A stretch of 64,000 nucleotides of DNA from Achromobacter sp. B7. GTDB taxonomy: Bacteria; Pseudomonadota; Gammaproteobacteria; Burkholderiales; Burkholderiaceae_B. A program made the position numbers and the translations under genes. Position 1 is the first letter of the stretch. Every line of letters starts with the position of its first letter. A model generated the notes under the pieces. The model was not told the origin of the DNA. It worked only from the letters and a program-made list of their open reading frames with translations, and searched no databases. Shown here piece by piece: positions 8,674 through 17,265 of the stretch. Location of the stretch: assembly GCF_003600685.1 (NCBI RefSeq), contig NZ_CP032084.1, positions 4,836,001 through 4,900,000 of the forward strand, written 5' to 3'.

Positions 8674-8713
8674 ACGGGCTGTCGCCCCCGATTCTTTCGG
8701 GGCGACAGCCCGT
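8674..8713 (+). terminator. Hairpin terminator after azurin
   Basis: A perfect 15-bp inverted repeat (ACGGGCTGTCGCCCC at 8674-8688, its complement at 8699-8713) with a 10-nt loop, followed by TTCC. The stem is very stable although the T tract is short. Confidence 0.75.
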
Positions 8714-8775
8714 TTCCATTGGGTGCGTTCCCCCTACAATGGCCGCTTTCTCGTACACACCGACAGGGAGCAGGC

Positions 8776-9480
8776 ATGAGCACGGAAAAAGTAGCGATCG
8801 TGACGGCGGGCGGCAGTGGCATGGGCGCTGCGGCGGCGCGCAAATTGGCGGCCGACGGCTACCGCGTCGCGATCTTGTCGTCGTCCGGCAAGGGCGAATC
8901 CCTGGCGGGTGAATTGGGCGGGCTGGGCGTGACCGGCTCGAACCGCTCGCCCGAAGACCTGGCCCGGCTGGTGGAAACCACGTTGCAAAAGTGGGGCCGA
9001 GTCGATGCGGTGGTCAACAGCGCGGGCCACGGTCCCAAGGGCCCGCTTCTGTCCATCAGCGACGAAGACTGGCACCTGGGCATGGAGTACTACCTGCTGA
9101 ACGTCGTGCGCATCGCGCGCCTGGTGGCGCCGGTGATGAAGCAGCAACAGTCCGGCGCCATCGTCAATATCTCCACGTACGCCACCTTTGAACCTGAAGC
9201 GCTGTTCCCCACCTCCGGCGTGTTCCGCGCCGGCCTGGCCGCCTTCACCAAAGTGTTTTCCGACGAATACGCCGAACACAATGTGCGCATGAACAACGTG
9301 CTGCCTGGCTTTATCGACAGCCTGCCCGAAAAGGAAGACCGCCGCGCGCGCATCCCCATGGGCCGATACGGCACCGCCGAAGAAGTGGCGGACCTGATCG
9401 CCTTCCTGGCGTCCGACGCGTCGTCCTACATCACCGGCCAGAACATCCGTATCGACGGCGGCATCACGCGCTCGGTCTGA
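8776..9480 (+). CDS. Short-chain dehydrogenase/reductase-like protein lacking the catalytic YxxxK
   Basis: 234 residues, Rossmann fold. The dinucleotide loop TAGGSGMG is at 10-17, the NNAG-equivalent NSAG at 81-84, and the C-terminal ASDASSYITGQNIRIDGG is typical of FabG-like SDRs. The catalytic Ser region is present (NIST, S133), but where Y-x3-K is expected the sequence reads S147-GVF-R151, followed by the ordinary AGLAAFTK helix. So the general acid tyrosine and lysine are both replaced. It may be an SDR with altered chemistry or a non-catalytic NAD(P)-binding protein. The ATG at 8776 follows AGGGAG; an upstream in-frame start was rejected. Confidence 0.85.
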   Translation: MSTEKVAIVTAGGSGMGAAAARKLAADGYRVAILSSSGKGESLAGELGGLGVTGSNRSPEDLARLVETTLQKWGRVDAVVNSAGHGPKGPLLSISDEDWHLGMEYYLLNVVRIARLVAPVMKQQQSGAIVNISTYATFEPEALFPTSGVFRAGLAAFTKVFSDEYAEHNVRMNNVLPGFIDSLPEKEDRRARIPMGRYGTAEEVADLIAFLASDASSYITGQNIRIDGGITRSV

Positions 9481-9529
9481 GCCCCGGCCCGGGCCTCATG
9501 CTTAAGGATTAATCCTCTCGTCCGAATGA

Positions 9530-9569
9530 CGGTATTGAAGCGCGCCGCGCGGTTCAGTACCGTAGTTTT
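9530..9569 (+). terminator. Rho-independent terminator after the SDR gene
   Basis: CGGTATTGAA at 9530-9539 pairs with TTCAGTACCG at 9553-9562 (10 bp with one G-U), and the stem is followed by TAGTTTTT. It ends the SDR transcript 24 nt before the next ATG. Two short perfect palindromes precede it, GGCCCGGGCC (9486-9495) and AGGATTAATCCT (9505-9516). Confidence 0.75.
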
Positions 9570-9592
9570 TCGCATTCGATGAGAGGCTTGCG

Positions 9593-11107
9593 ATGACAGT
9601 TACCCCCGGCCAGGCCTCGCGCTTTCTGGCGCAGGCCACGTTCGGGCCCACCCCCGCCCTGATCGACGCCGTGGTGCGCGACGGCTACGCTGCGTGGCTG
9701 GACGCGCAGTTGGCGATGCCGCCATCCCAAACGCATTTCGACTGGCTGCTACAGCAGAAGAAAAACACCGAGGCATTCAAGGGCAACGGCATCAACGCGC
9801 CGCTGGAATCCACGCTGTGGCGCAAGTTCATCAGCGCCGAAGACCAGGTGCGCACGCGCATGGCCTTCGCGTTGTCGGAAATATTCGTGGTGGGCGTGCA
9901 GTCCATCACCGCCTCGTGGCCGCTGTTCGGCGCGGCCGGCTTCATGGACCTGCTGGCCGAGCACGCGCTGGGCAGCTACCAGGCGCTGCTGACCGCCGTG
10001 ACCAAGAACCTGTCGATGGGCTGCATGCTGACCTATCGCGGCAACCGCAAGGAAGACCCCAAGACCGGCCGCCATCCCGACGAGAACTACGCGCGCGAGG
10101 TCATGCAGCTGTTCAGCATCGGGCTGCTGGAACTGGAGCCCGATGGTACCGTCAGGAAGGTCAACGGCGCGCCGGTCGAAACCTATACCAACGCCGATGT
10201 GCAGGGGCTGGCGCGCGTGTTCACCGGCTGGGACATCAACGGCCCCGAGACCGACGTGCAATTTCATCGCCGCCCCATGGCGCTGAACAACGCGCAGCAC
10301 TCCATGGCGGAAAAGCGCTTCCTGGGCACGGTGATTCCCGCGGGCACCGATGGGCATCTGTCGCTCAAGCGCGCCATGGACGTCATTTGCGCGCATCCGA
10401 ACGTGGGCCCTTTCATCGGCATGCAACTGATACAGCGGCTGGTCACCAGCAACCCCAGCCCGGCGTATGTGCGGCGCGTATCGGCCGTGTTTGACGACGA
10501 CGGCAGCGGCGCGCGCGGCAACCTCAAGGCGGTGCTGCGCGCCATCTTGCTGGACCCGGAGGCGCGCAACCCCGATCTGGCGAACCCCGGCTGGGGCAAG
10601 GTGCGCGAACCCATCCTGCGCTTTTCGGGATGGGCGCGCGCGTTCGGCGCCACGTCGACCAATGGCGCGTGGGCGATGCCGGACACCACCGACAACACGA
10701 TACGGCTGGCGCAAAGCCCGATGCGGTCGGCCACTGTGTTCAACTTTTTTCGGCCGCGCTATACGCCACCCGTCACCGAGTTGGCCCGTCGGCATCTGGT
10801 CGCGCCCGAACTACAGATCACGGATGAGACCAGCATTGCCGGCTACCTGAATTTTCTGGCGGTCTACGCCGATCGCGGCTGGGAAGATTTGCAGACATCG
10901 TATGCGCCCGAAATTGCCTTGGCGCGCGACCCCGACGCGCTGGTGGCGCGCGTGGTGCTGTTGCTGGCGGGCGATGCCTTCAGCGCAACAACCGCCAGCG
11001 CCATCGCGCAAGCGGTGGCTACCCTGCCCGCCCACCGGCCGCGCGACCGCGTGCGCGCCGCGATCATGCTGGTGGCCGCCAGCCCCGAATACCTGGTGCA
11101 AAAATGA
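9593..11107 (+). CDS. DUF1800 family protein
   Basis: 504 residues. The opening ASRFLAQATFGPT and the central HPDENYAREVMQLFSIGL segment are the signatures of DUF1800, a family of unknown function almost always encoded beside a DUF1501 protein, as here. No signal peptide is visible at the N-terminus, whereas the partner has a twin-arginine signal. The next gene starts within this stop codon (ATGA overlap at 11104-11107), which implies coupled translation and a stable complex. Some relatives are described as calcium-binding or exported, but the role here is unknown. Confidence 0.88.
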   Translation: MTVTPGQASRFLAQATFGPTPALIDAVVRDGYAAWLDAQLAMPPSQTHFDWLLQQKKNTEAFKGNGINAPLESTLWRKFISAEDQVRTRMAFALSEIFVVGVQSITASWPLFGAAGFMDLLAEHALGSYQALLTAVTKNLSMGCMLTYRGNRKEDPKTGRHPDENYAREVMQLFSIGLLELEPDGTVRKVNGAPVETYTNADVQGLARVFTGWDINGPETDVQFHRRPMALNNAQHSMAEKRFLGTVIPAGTDGHLSLKRAMDVICAHPNVGPFIGMQLIQRLVTSNPSPAYVRRVSAVFDDDGSGARGNLKAVLRAILLDPEARNPDLANPGWGKVREPILRFSGWARAFGATSTNGAWAMPDTTDNTIRLAQSPMRSATVFNFFRPRYTPPVTELARRHLVAPELQITDETSIAGYLNFLAVYADRGWEDLQTSYAPEIALARDPDALVARVVLLLAGDAFSATTASAIAQAVATLPAHRPRDRVRAAIMLVAASPEYLVQK

Positions 11108-12510
11108 AACGAAGCCACGACGCCGACCGCCGCGCCTTCCTGCTTCGCGCCTGCGCGCTGGGGGCGACGGGTGCGGCCGCGCCGCTGGCGCTGAACCTGG
11201 CGGCCCTGGGTGCCGCGGCCGCGCAATCCCTGCCGGAGCCATCGGCATCGGGGTCGGGGTCGCCATCTTCCTACAAGGCGCTGGTATGCGTCTTCCTGTA
11301 TGGCGGCAACGACCCCTACAACACGATCGTTCCCTTTGACTCGCCCGCCTATCGCGCCTACGCCGCCGCGCGCGGCGACATCGCCCTGCCACGCGACGCG
11401 TTGCAAGCCACCGTCTTGCGCGGCAAGGCACCCGCCGCAGGCGGTGCGCAATTTGCGCTGGCGCCCGCGCTGGCCCCCTTGGCCCCGCTGTACGAAAGCG
11501 GACGCCTGGCCGTGTTACTGAACGTGGGGCCGCTGGTGGCGCCCACGACCAAGGCCGAATACATCAGCGCGCGCGTGCCCTTGCCGCCCAAGCTGTTTTC
11601 GCATAACGACCAGCAGGCCTACTGGCAGGCCCTCGCGCCCGAGGGGGCATCGTCGGGCTGGGGCGGCCGGCTGACCGACCTGTTTGCTAGCGCCAACGCC
11701 CAGCGCACGTTCACCGGCATCACGGCGGGCGGCAGCACGGTGCTGTTGGCCGGGCGCAAGGTCGCGGGCTATCGGGTCGGCATCAACGGGTCCACGTCCA
11801 TTGATCTGCTGCACCGCGATATGTACGGGTCCAGCGCGTGCACGGCGCTGCTGCGCCAACTGATCACGCAGCCGCGCGAGCATCTGATGGAACGCGAGCT
11901 ATCGCGCATCGCCGCGCAGTCCATCGATGCCGACACGCAGCTGCGCGCGGCGTTGGCCGACGTCGCGGTGCCGGGTGATTTCGCGTCGCCGCTGGCGCAG
12001 CAATTGAAGATCGTGGCGCGCATCATCGGCGCGAGGCAGGCGCTGGGCGCGCGGCGCCAGGTGTTCTTTGTGTCGCAGAACGGCTATGACAATCACACCG
12101 GCTTGAATGACACCCACCCCGCGCTGTTGCGCGAGCTGGGCCAGGCCATGGCCACGTTCCAGCAGGCCTTGGCGTCGATGGGCGTGGCCGAAAGCGTCAC
12201 CACTTTCACGGCGTCGGAGTTTGGCCGCACACTGGGGTCCAACGGCAATGGTTCCGACCACGGCTGGGGCGCGCATCATCTGGTCATGGGCGGGGCGGTC
12301 AATGGCGGGCGCTTTTACGGTACGCACCCCGAGATCGCCCTGGACGGCCCCGGCTTTGTGGACAACGGCCGCTTGCTGCCCACGTTGGCGGTGGACCAAC
12401 TGGGCGCCTCGCTGGGCGCATGGTTTGGCGCCGGCCGCGACGACCTGGGTCTGGTGTTCCCGAACTTGAAGAACTTCGACGCGGACCGGCTGATGCTGAT
12501 GCAGGCGTAA
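11104..12510 (+). CDS. DUF1501 family protein with twin-arginine signal
   Basis: 468 residues. The N-terminus contains DRRAFLLRACALGATG followed by a weakly hydrophobic alanine-rich stretch ending near ALGAAAAQ, a Tat export signal. The mature domain has the DUF1501 (sulfatase-like alkaline phosphatase fold) hallmarks: VFLYGGNDPYNTIVP near residues 63-77, LFSHNDQQAYWQ, FTASEFGRTLGSNGNGSDHGWGAHHLVMGG near the C-terminal third. It overlaps the DUF1800 gene by 4 nt. Molecular function is unknown; metal binding by the D/H-rich motif is plausible from the fold. Confidence 0.88.
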   Translation: MKRSHDADRRAFLLRACALGATGAAAPLALNLAALGAAAAQSLPEPSASGSGSPSSYKALVCVFLYGGNDPYNTIVPFDSPAYRAYAAARGDIALPRDALQATVLRGKAPAAGGAQFALAPALAPLAPLYESGRLAVLLNVGPLVAPTTKAEYISARVPLPPKLFSHNDQQAYWQALAPEGASSGWGGRLTDLFASANAQRTFTGITAGGSTVLLAGRKVAGYRVGINGSTSIDLLHRDMYGSSACTALLRQLITQPREHLMERELSRIAAQSIDADTQLRAALADVAVPGDFASPLAQQLKIVARIIGARQALGARRQVFFVSQNGYDNHTGLNDTHPALLRELGQAMATFQQALASMGVAESVTTFTASEFGRTLGSNGNGSDHGWGAHHLVMGGAVNGGRFYGTHPEIALDGPGFVDNGRLLPTLAVDQLGASLGAWFGAGRDDLGLVFPNLKNFDADRLMLMQA

Positions 12511-12516
12511 CGGCCG

Positions 12517-13485
12517 TCAGCCCGAAGCCAGCTTGCGCTTGCCCAGCAACTGCTTCCAACGCAGTGCCTCGCTCTCCACGAACGCCCCCAATTCGGCCGG
12601 CGTACTCTGGCGCACCTCGGCGCCTTGCTCCGCGATTTTCTGCGCCACCGCCGGGTCCGCCAAGGCCTGGTTCAGCGCCTTGTTCAGCGTCACCACCACC
12701 GACGGCGCCGCCTTGGCGGGCGCAAAGATGGCGTACCACTGCGGCACGTCCACGCCCTTGACGCCCGCTTCGGCCAGCGTGGGCAAGTCCGGCAACGCCG
12801 CCGAGCGCGTCGACCCGGCCACCGCCAGGGCCTGGATCATGCCCGACTTCAGGTGCGGGTACACGCTGAACAGGCTGGGAAACATGACCTGCGTGACGCC
12901 CCCCAAGGTGTCGGTCAGCGCCGGCGCCGAGCCTTTGTACGGCACGTCCAGCATGGTGGTGCCGGTAGCTTGATTGAACAGTTCGCCGGCCACCGACGGC
13001 GCGGTGCCCGGGCCTGCCGATGCATAGTTCAAGCCATCCGGATGCTCATGGCCGTACTTCACCAGCGCCGCCACGTCTTTGACCGGGATGCGCGTGGACA
13101 CGACCATGATGGTGGGCGAATCGGCCACCATGCCGATTGGCGTGAAGTCCTTGACGGGGTCGTAGTTCAGTTTCTGCATGGCGGGATTGATGCCGTGCGT
13201 GCCGATGTAGCCCAGCATCAGCGTGTAGCCGTCAGCCGGCTGACGCGCCACGTAGTCGGACGCAATGGCCCCTTGCGCGCCGGGCTTGTTCACCACGATG
13301 ACGGTCTGGCCCAGCAGCTCGCCGATCTTCTGCCCCACCACGCGCGCCAGCACGTCGTTGCCGCCCCCCGCCGCGGTGGGGACGACCAGCGTGATGGCAC
13401 GCTCGGGAAATTCGGCGTGCGCATACGCACTGAACGCAAACAGCATGGCGGCCGCGCAGGCGGTCTTGACGTGAGGGTGCTTCAT
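12517..13485 (-). CDS. Bug-family tripartite tricarboxylate transporter substrate-binding protein
   Basis: 322 residues. A Sec signal peptide (KHPHVKTACAAAMLFAFSAYAHA) precedes EFPERAITLVVPTAAGGGNDVLARVVG, the classic Bug/TctC opening. Later motifs VVNKPGAQGAIASDYVA, YASAGPGTAPSVAGELF and DVPYKGSAPALTDTLGG are also typical. It is a periplasmic receptor for a small carboxylate, usually feeding a TctAB permease not present here. A GGAGACAACC leader supports the start. It lies 143 nt downstream of the PrpF/GalD-type gene on the same strand, so its ligand may be a related dicarboxylate or tricarboxylate. Confidence 0.92.
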   Translation of the reverse strand: MKHPHVKTACAAAMLFAFSAYAHAEFPERAITLVVPTAAGGGNDVLARVVGQKIGELLGQTVIVVNKPGAQGAIASDYVARQPADGYTLMLGYIGTHGINPAMQKLNYDPVKDFTPIGMVADSPTIMVVSTRIPVKDVAALVKYGHEHPDGLNYASAGPGTAPSVAGELFNQATGTTMLDVPYKGSAPALTDTLGGVTQVMFPSLFSVYPHLKSGMIQALAVAGSTRSAALPDLPTLAEAGVKGVDVPQWYAIFAPAKAAPSVVVTLNKALNQALADPAVAQKIAEQGAEVRQSTPAELGAFVESEALRWKQLLGKRKLASG

Positions 13486-13606
13486 GGTTGTCTCCTGATT
13501 CAGGGGTCGTCGCGCGGCACTTCTGTGTCATAGCCACGGGTCGCTTCGACGGTAGGGAAAGATCAAGGGTCCGGGGCGGTTTTGCCCTTTTTGTCGGACC
13601 GGATTA

Positions 13607-13628
13607 CCCGTTGACTGGTATCAACGGG
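13607..13628 (-). terminator. Hairpin immediately after the PrpF/GalD-type gene
   Basis: A perfect 8-bp inverted repeat (CCCGTTGA / TCAACGGG, 6-nt loop) touches the stop codon of the upstream gene. There is no T tract on the minus strand, so it more likely stabilises the mRNA end or attenuates read-through into the Bug gene than terminates fully. Confidence 0.4.
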
Positions 13629-14759
13629 CTAAGCCATTGCGTGGGATTCCTCCACGCAGACGGGGGCATCGGTGTACTGGCCGGGCACGTACAACTGCCC
13701 TTTCATGATCTTGCGCGCGGTGCGCACCAGGCCCGCCCTGCGCACCACGCCGCTGACCGGGTCCAGGTCGACATCGATGCTCATCGCGCCCGATGGGTGT
13801 TCGATACGCACGCTGCGATACCCCGCCTGTATCGGCGGCCCGCCACAATCGTGGGCCACCGTGCCGGGCATGAGGAAGGCGCTGGCGACGCCCACCGCGC
13901 CCGTGGCGGCATGCGCCCGATGACAGGCGCGCGGCGTGAAATAACGCGATTGCAATGCCAGCCCATCTTGGGTTGCGGACGGCGCCACCAGCACCGGTTT
14001 CGGAATGACGCTGTTCGAGACGTCCCCCAGGCCCATGAGCAGGCCGGCTTGCAGCCGGATGCGCTCGATGCGCGGGAGCAGGTCGGCGTTGCCGTCCAGC
14101 TGCGCGGCGCTTTCACTGCCCGACAGGCCAAAGTCGGCGGCCTGCATCAGCACCATCGGCATGGCCGCATCGATCAAGGTGACCGCCACGCCATCCACGG
14201 TGTCCTGCCGCCGGCCCGTGGGAAACAAGCGGCCGGTGACCGCGCCCCAGGCGTCCAGGAAGTTCAGCCGCACGGGCGCCGCCGACCCGGCCACGCCGTC
14301 AATGCGCGCATCGCCTTCGTAAGTCAGGTGGCCGCCCGGGGTTTGCACCACGGCTTCGATGACGGCGCCGGTATTGACGTTGTGCACCCGCACCGAGGTG
14401 ACGCCGTCCTGCGCCTGGACCAGGCCTTCCTCGATGGCGAACGGCGCCGCGCCCGACAGCATGTTGCCGCAATTGGGGCGGGTGTCCACGCTGGCCTTCT
14501 CCACCGACACCTGCGCGAACAGGTAGTCGATATCGCAGTCGGGCCGGGTCGAACGCGACACGATGGCCACCTTGCTGGTCAGCGAGTTGCCGCCGCCCAG
14601 GCCGTCGATCTGTAGCGCGTGGGGCGAGCCCATGGCCATCAACAGCAGGCGGTCGCGTTGCACGGGGTCAGCCGGCAACCAGTCGCTCAGGAAGAAGGGG
14701 CCGCGCGACGTGCCGCCGCGCATCAGGACGCAAGGGATGATGGTTTCCATGCAAGCCAT
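13629..14759 (-). CDS. PrpF/GalD family isomerase (4-oxalomesaconate tautomerase-like)
   Basis: 376 residues. The opening IPCVLMRGGTSRGPFFL and the segments QIDGLGGGNSLTSKVAIVS and RPNCGNMLSGAAPFAI match the PrpF family, which has a diaminopimelate-epimerase fold and isomerises double bonds in methylaconitate or 4-oxalomesaconate. The NCGN motif carries the presumed catalytic cysteine. GalD of the gallate pathway is the closest description I can support, but no other gallate or methylcitrate gene is nearby. A start three codons in (14750) fits the usual length equally well. A LysR gene is divergent 52 bp away and a Bug receptor follows. Confidence 0.82.
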   Translation of the reverse strand: MACMETIIPCVLMRGGTSRGPFFLSDWLPADPVQRDRLLLMAMGSPHALQIDGLGGGNSLTSKVAIVSRSTRPDCDIDYLFAQVSVEKASVDTRPNCGNMLSGAAPFAIEEGLVQAQDGVTSVRVHNVNTGAVIEAVVQTPGGHLTYEGDARIDGVAGSAAPVRLNFLDAWGAVTGRLFPTGRRQDTVDGVAVTLIDAAMPMVLMQAADFGLSGSESAAQLDGNADLLPRIERIRLQAGLLMGLGDVSNSVIPKPVLVAPSATQDGLALQSRYFTPRACHRAHAATGAVGVASAFLMPGTVAHDCGGPPIQAGYRSVRIEHPSGAMSIDVDLDPVSGVVRRAGLVRTARKIMKGQLYVPGQYTDAPVCVEESHAMA

Positions 14760-14781
14760 TCTGCGCGGGCCTGGCTATGAT

Positions 14782-14797
14782 GTGAATTGCAACTTAC
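14782..14797. promoter_or_regulatory. Imperfect dyad in the galD-like/lysR divergent gap
   Basis: GTGAATTGCAACTTAC is an imperfect 8+8 bp inverted repeat (6 of 8 pairs) centred on TTGCAA in the 52-bp gap. It is a candidate LysR site for both promoters; the gap is so short that any regulator here would affect both genes. Confidence 0.3.
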
Positions 14798-14811
14798 GGA
14801 TGGATTAATGC

Positions 14812-15738
14812 ATGGCACGCATCAATTTCGATTTACAGGAATTACAGGCGTTCGTGGCCGTGGCCGAGCGCGCCAGCTTCCGCGCGGCGGCCGATGACCT
14901 GCACCTGTCGCAGCCGGCGCTTAGCCGCCGCATCGACAAGCTGGAAAGCATCCTGGGCGCGCGCCTGCTGGAACGCACCACGCGCCGCGTATCGCTGACC
15001 CAGGTGGGCCGCATCTTCCTGGAGCGCGCCCGCAGCGCCATCGATGAACTGGAAAGCGCCGTGCTCAGCATCGGCGACCTGGCCGCGCAGCGCGGCGGCC
15101 TGGTCACCGTGGCCTGCGTGCCTTCCGTGGCGTATTACTTCCTGCCCTCGGTCATTCGCGACTACACCGAACGCTTCCCGCGCATCCGCGTGCGCATCAT
15201 CGACGAAACCGCCAACACCGTGCTCAACAGCGTGGTGACGGGCCGCGCCGATTTCGGCATCAGCTTTTTCGGCACGCAGGAACCCGATGTGGATTTCAAG
15301 GCGGTGCTGCGCGAAGACTTCGTGCTGGCGGTGCGGCGCGACCATCCGCTGGCGACTCGCCGCAGCGTGTCGTGGGAAGACCTGTCGCAAGAACGCTTCA
15401 TGACCGTCGCCAAGGAAAGCGGCAACCGCCTGCTGATCGACGATGCGCTGGCCAAAAGCGGCAAGCGCACCGTCAGCGCGTTCGAAGTCAGTCACGTGAT
15501 GACCCTGCTGGGCCTGGTGGAAGCCGGGCTGGGCGTGGCGGCGGTGCCGGAGCTGGCGATGCCGCTGGCCGGCCACGCCACGCTGACCAGCGTCAAGCTG
15601 GAGCATCCACGCGTCACGCGCACGCTGGGCCTGATCGCGCGGCGCGGCCGGCCGCTGGCGCCGGCGGCCCAACAGCTCTATAACCTGATTCATCAGACCG
15701 GCAAGCTGGCCAAACGCAAAACCCCCACCCCGCCCTGA
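14812..15738 (+). CDS. LysR-type transcriptional regulator
   Basis: 308 residues, normal length. Helix-turn-helix at residues ~5-64 (LQELQAFVAVAERASFRAAA, then QPALSRRIDKLE), effector domain from ~92 (GLVTVACVPSVAYYFLPSVI) to ~295. The divergent arrangement with the PrpF/GalD-type gene, only 52 bp away, indicates it controls that gene and probably the downstream Bug receptor. The effector is likely the transported or isomerised carboxylate. Confidence 0.9.
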   Translation: MARINFDLQELQAFVAVAERASFRAAADDLHLSQPALSRRIDKLESILGARLLERTTRRVSLTQVGRIFLERARSAIDELESAVLSIGDLAAQRGGLVTVACVPSVAYYFLPSVIRDYTERFPRIRVRIIDETANTVLNSVVTGRADFGISFFGTQEPDVDFKAVLREDFVLAVRRDHPLATRRSVSWEDLSQERFMTVAKESGNRLLIDDALAKSGKRTVSAFEVSHVMTLLGLVEAGLGVAAVPELAMPLAGHATLTSVKLEHPRVTRTLGLIARRGRPLAPAAQQLYNLIHQTGKLAKRKTPTPP

Positions 15739-15755
15739 AATCACCCCGAAGCCCC

Positions 15756-16241
15756 ATGAAGTCGTCCCAAGCGCCCCGCGCCCCCGATCATTCCCTGGCC
15801 TTGCAGCCCGCCACCGAAGAAGACGTGCCTTTTCTGCTGGCGTTGCGCAAGGCCACCATGCAGGAACACCTGGAACGCGCCGGCGCGCCGACGGCCGACG
15901 CCGACCACCTGGCCCGCATCCAGTACCACTTCGACGACGCGCACATCGTCTGGGTGGACGGCCGCCCCGCCGGCCTGTTCAAGCACTACCGCGACCCTGA
16001 CGGCTGGCACATCGTGCAGATCCAGATCGCGCCGGACTTCCAGGGCCGTGGCCTGGGCCGGCGCCTGCTGGAAAGCATCCTGGATCAGGCCGATGCGCAA
16101 GGCGCGCCCGTGACGCTGAACGTACTCAAAAGCAACCCCGCCCAGCGGCTGTACGCCGCTTTGGGCTTCACCCGCGTCAAGGAGACCGACCTGGAATATG
16201 AAATGCGTTACGAACCCGGCGCGGTCCGGCCGGCCGGCTGA
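15756..16241 (+). CDS. GNAT family N-acetyltransferase
   Basis: 161 residues. The acetyl-CoA binding motif A appears as VQIQIAPDFQGRGLGRRLLES near residues 88-108 (Q/R-x2-G-x-G/A pattern: QGRGLG). The C-terminal VTLNVLKSNPAQRLYAALGFTRV segment is typical of GNAT motif B. Substrate is unknown. It starts 17 bp after the LysR stop codon, so it may be read through from that promoter. Confidence 0.88.
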   Translation: MKSSQAPRAPDHSLALQPATEEDVPFLLALRKATMQEHLERAGAPTADADHLARIQYHFDDAHIVWVDGRPAGLFKHYRDPDGWHIVQIQIAPDFQGRGLGRRLLESILDQADAQGAPVTLNVLKSNPAQRLYAALGFTRVKETDLEYEMRYEPGAVRPAG

Positions 16242-16353
16242 CCCTTGCAGCAACGACCGATGCAATTTCTTTTTGCCCGCCTGGAATAAAGCCCCGACGG
16301 CAGGCGTCTGTAGTGGGCAGTCACCCCTTCCCCCACATCGTACGAGGCTCAAC

Positions 16354-16722
16354 ATGCGTAAACATATCGCCGCCGCCCTGGTTCTTGGATCCGCCGCCCT
16401 GTTCACGGCCGGCGCCCACGCCCAAGCCGTCAAGACGCAAGACGGCATGCTGGTCAACAGCGCGGGCATGACGCTCTACACCTTCGACAAAGACAGCGGG
16501 GGCAAAAGCGCCTGCAACGACCAGTGCGCCAAGATCTGGCCGCCCGTCGCCGCGCCCGCCGACGCCAAGCCCATGGGCGATCTGACCGTCATCACCCGCG
16601 ACGACGGCTCCAAGCAATGGGCGTACAAGGGCAAGCCCGTCTACCTGTACGCCAAGGACACCAAGCCGGGCGACAAGACCGGCGACAACTTCAAGGACGT
16701 CTGGCACGTCATCAAGCCCTGA
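16354..16722 (+). CDS. Secreted COG4315-type repeat protein
   Basis: 122 residues. A signal peptide (RKHIAAALVLGSAALFTAGAHA) is followed by two copies of the Lipoprotein_15/COG4315 repeat: DGMLVNSAGMTLYTFDKDSG with CNDQCAKIWPP, and a second ending GKPVYLYAKDTKPGD and WHVIKP. There is no lipobox, so it is soluble in the periplasm. Function is unknown. The ATG at 16354 is chosen because it begins the signal peptide; an upstream in-frame start would lie in the GNAT gene. It sits directly before an ECF sigma/anti-sigma pair, an arrangement that suggests it belongs to their regulon. Confidence 0.85.
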   Translation: MRKHIAAALVLGSAALFTAGAHAQAVKTQDGMLVNSAGMTLYTFDKDSGGKSACNDQCAKIWPPVAAPADAKPMGDLTVITRDDGSKQWAYKGKPVYLYAKDTKPGDKTGDNFKDVWHVIKP

Positions 16723-16751
16723 CCCGCGCCTGACGCCGCCCCAGCTTGACC

Positions 16752-17264
16752 ATGCGCGCCGACGACGAGGCCCTGATCCTGGCCTGCATCCCCAGCCTGC
16801 GGCGTTACGCCCGCGGGCTGACGGGCGACCCGCACCGGGCCGATGACCTGGTGCAGGACACGTTGGAGCGCGCATGGAGCCGCTTTTCCCGCTGGCAAAA
16901 ACGCGGCGAGCTACGCGCCTGGATGTTCGGCATCATGCACAACCACTTCATCGACGGCGTGCGCGCCACCAACCGGCGGGCCGACCAGACCGCGCCGGGC
17001 GACTTGCCCGACGCGCCGGTGCGCGCCACGCAGACCGACCATCTGGAGGTACGTGATCTGGACCGCTGCCTGCAAGCCTTGCCCCCCGAGCAGCGCGAAG
17101 TGCTGTTGCTGATTTGCGTGGAAGACCTGTCCTACCAGGACACGGCCCAGGTGCTGGACGTGCCCCTGGGCACCGTCATGTCGCGCCTGTCACGCGCCCG
17201 TGAAAAGCTGGGCGCGTTGATGCAGGGTCGCGACACGGTCAACCGGCTGCATCGCGTGAAATGA
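16752..17264 (+). CDS. ECF-type RNA polymerase sigma factor
   Basis: 170 residues, typical for ECF sigma factors, with only sigma regions 2 and 4. Region 2 spans ADDLVQDTLERAWSRFSRWQKRGELRAWMFGIMHN; region 4 spans LPPEQREVLLLICVEDLSYQDTAQVLDVPLGTVMSRLSRAREKL. A TTG two codons upstream is possible, but the ATG at 16752 fits the family start. The anti-sigma gene follows after 1 bp. It likely directs its own operon and the upstream secreted protein in response to an envelope signal. Confidence 0.9.
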   Translation: MRADDEALILACIPSLRRYARGLTGDPHRADDLVQDTLERAWSRFSRWQKRGELRAWMFGIMHNHFIDGVRATNRRADQTAPGDLPDAPVRATQTDHLEVRDLDRCLQALPPEQREVLLLICVEDLSYQDTAQVLDVPLGTVMSRLSRAREKLGALMQGRDTVNRLHRVK

Positions 17265-17265
17265 C

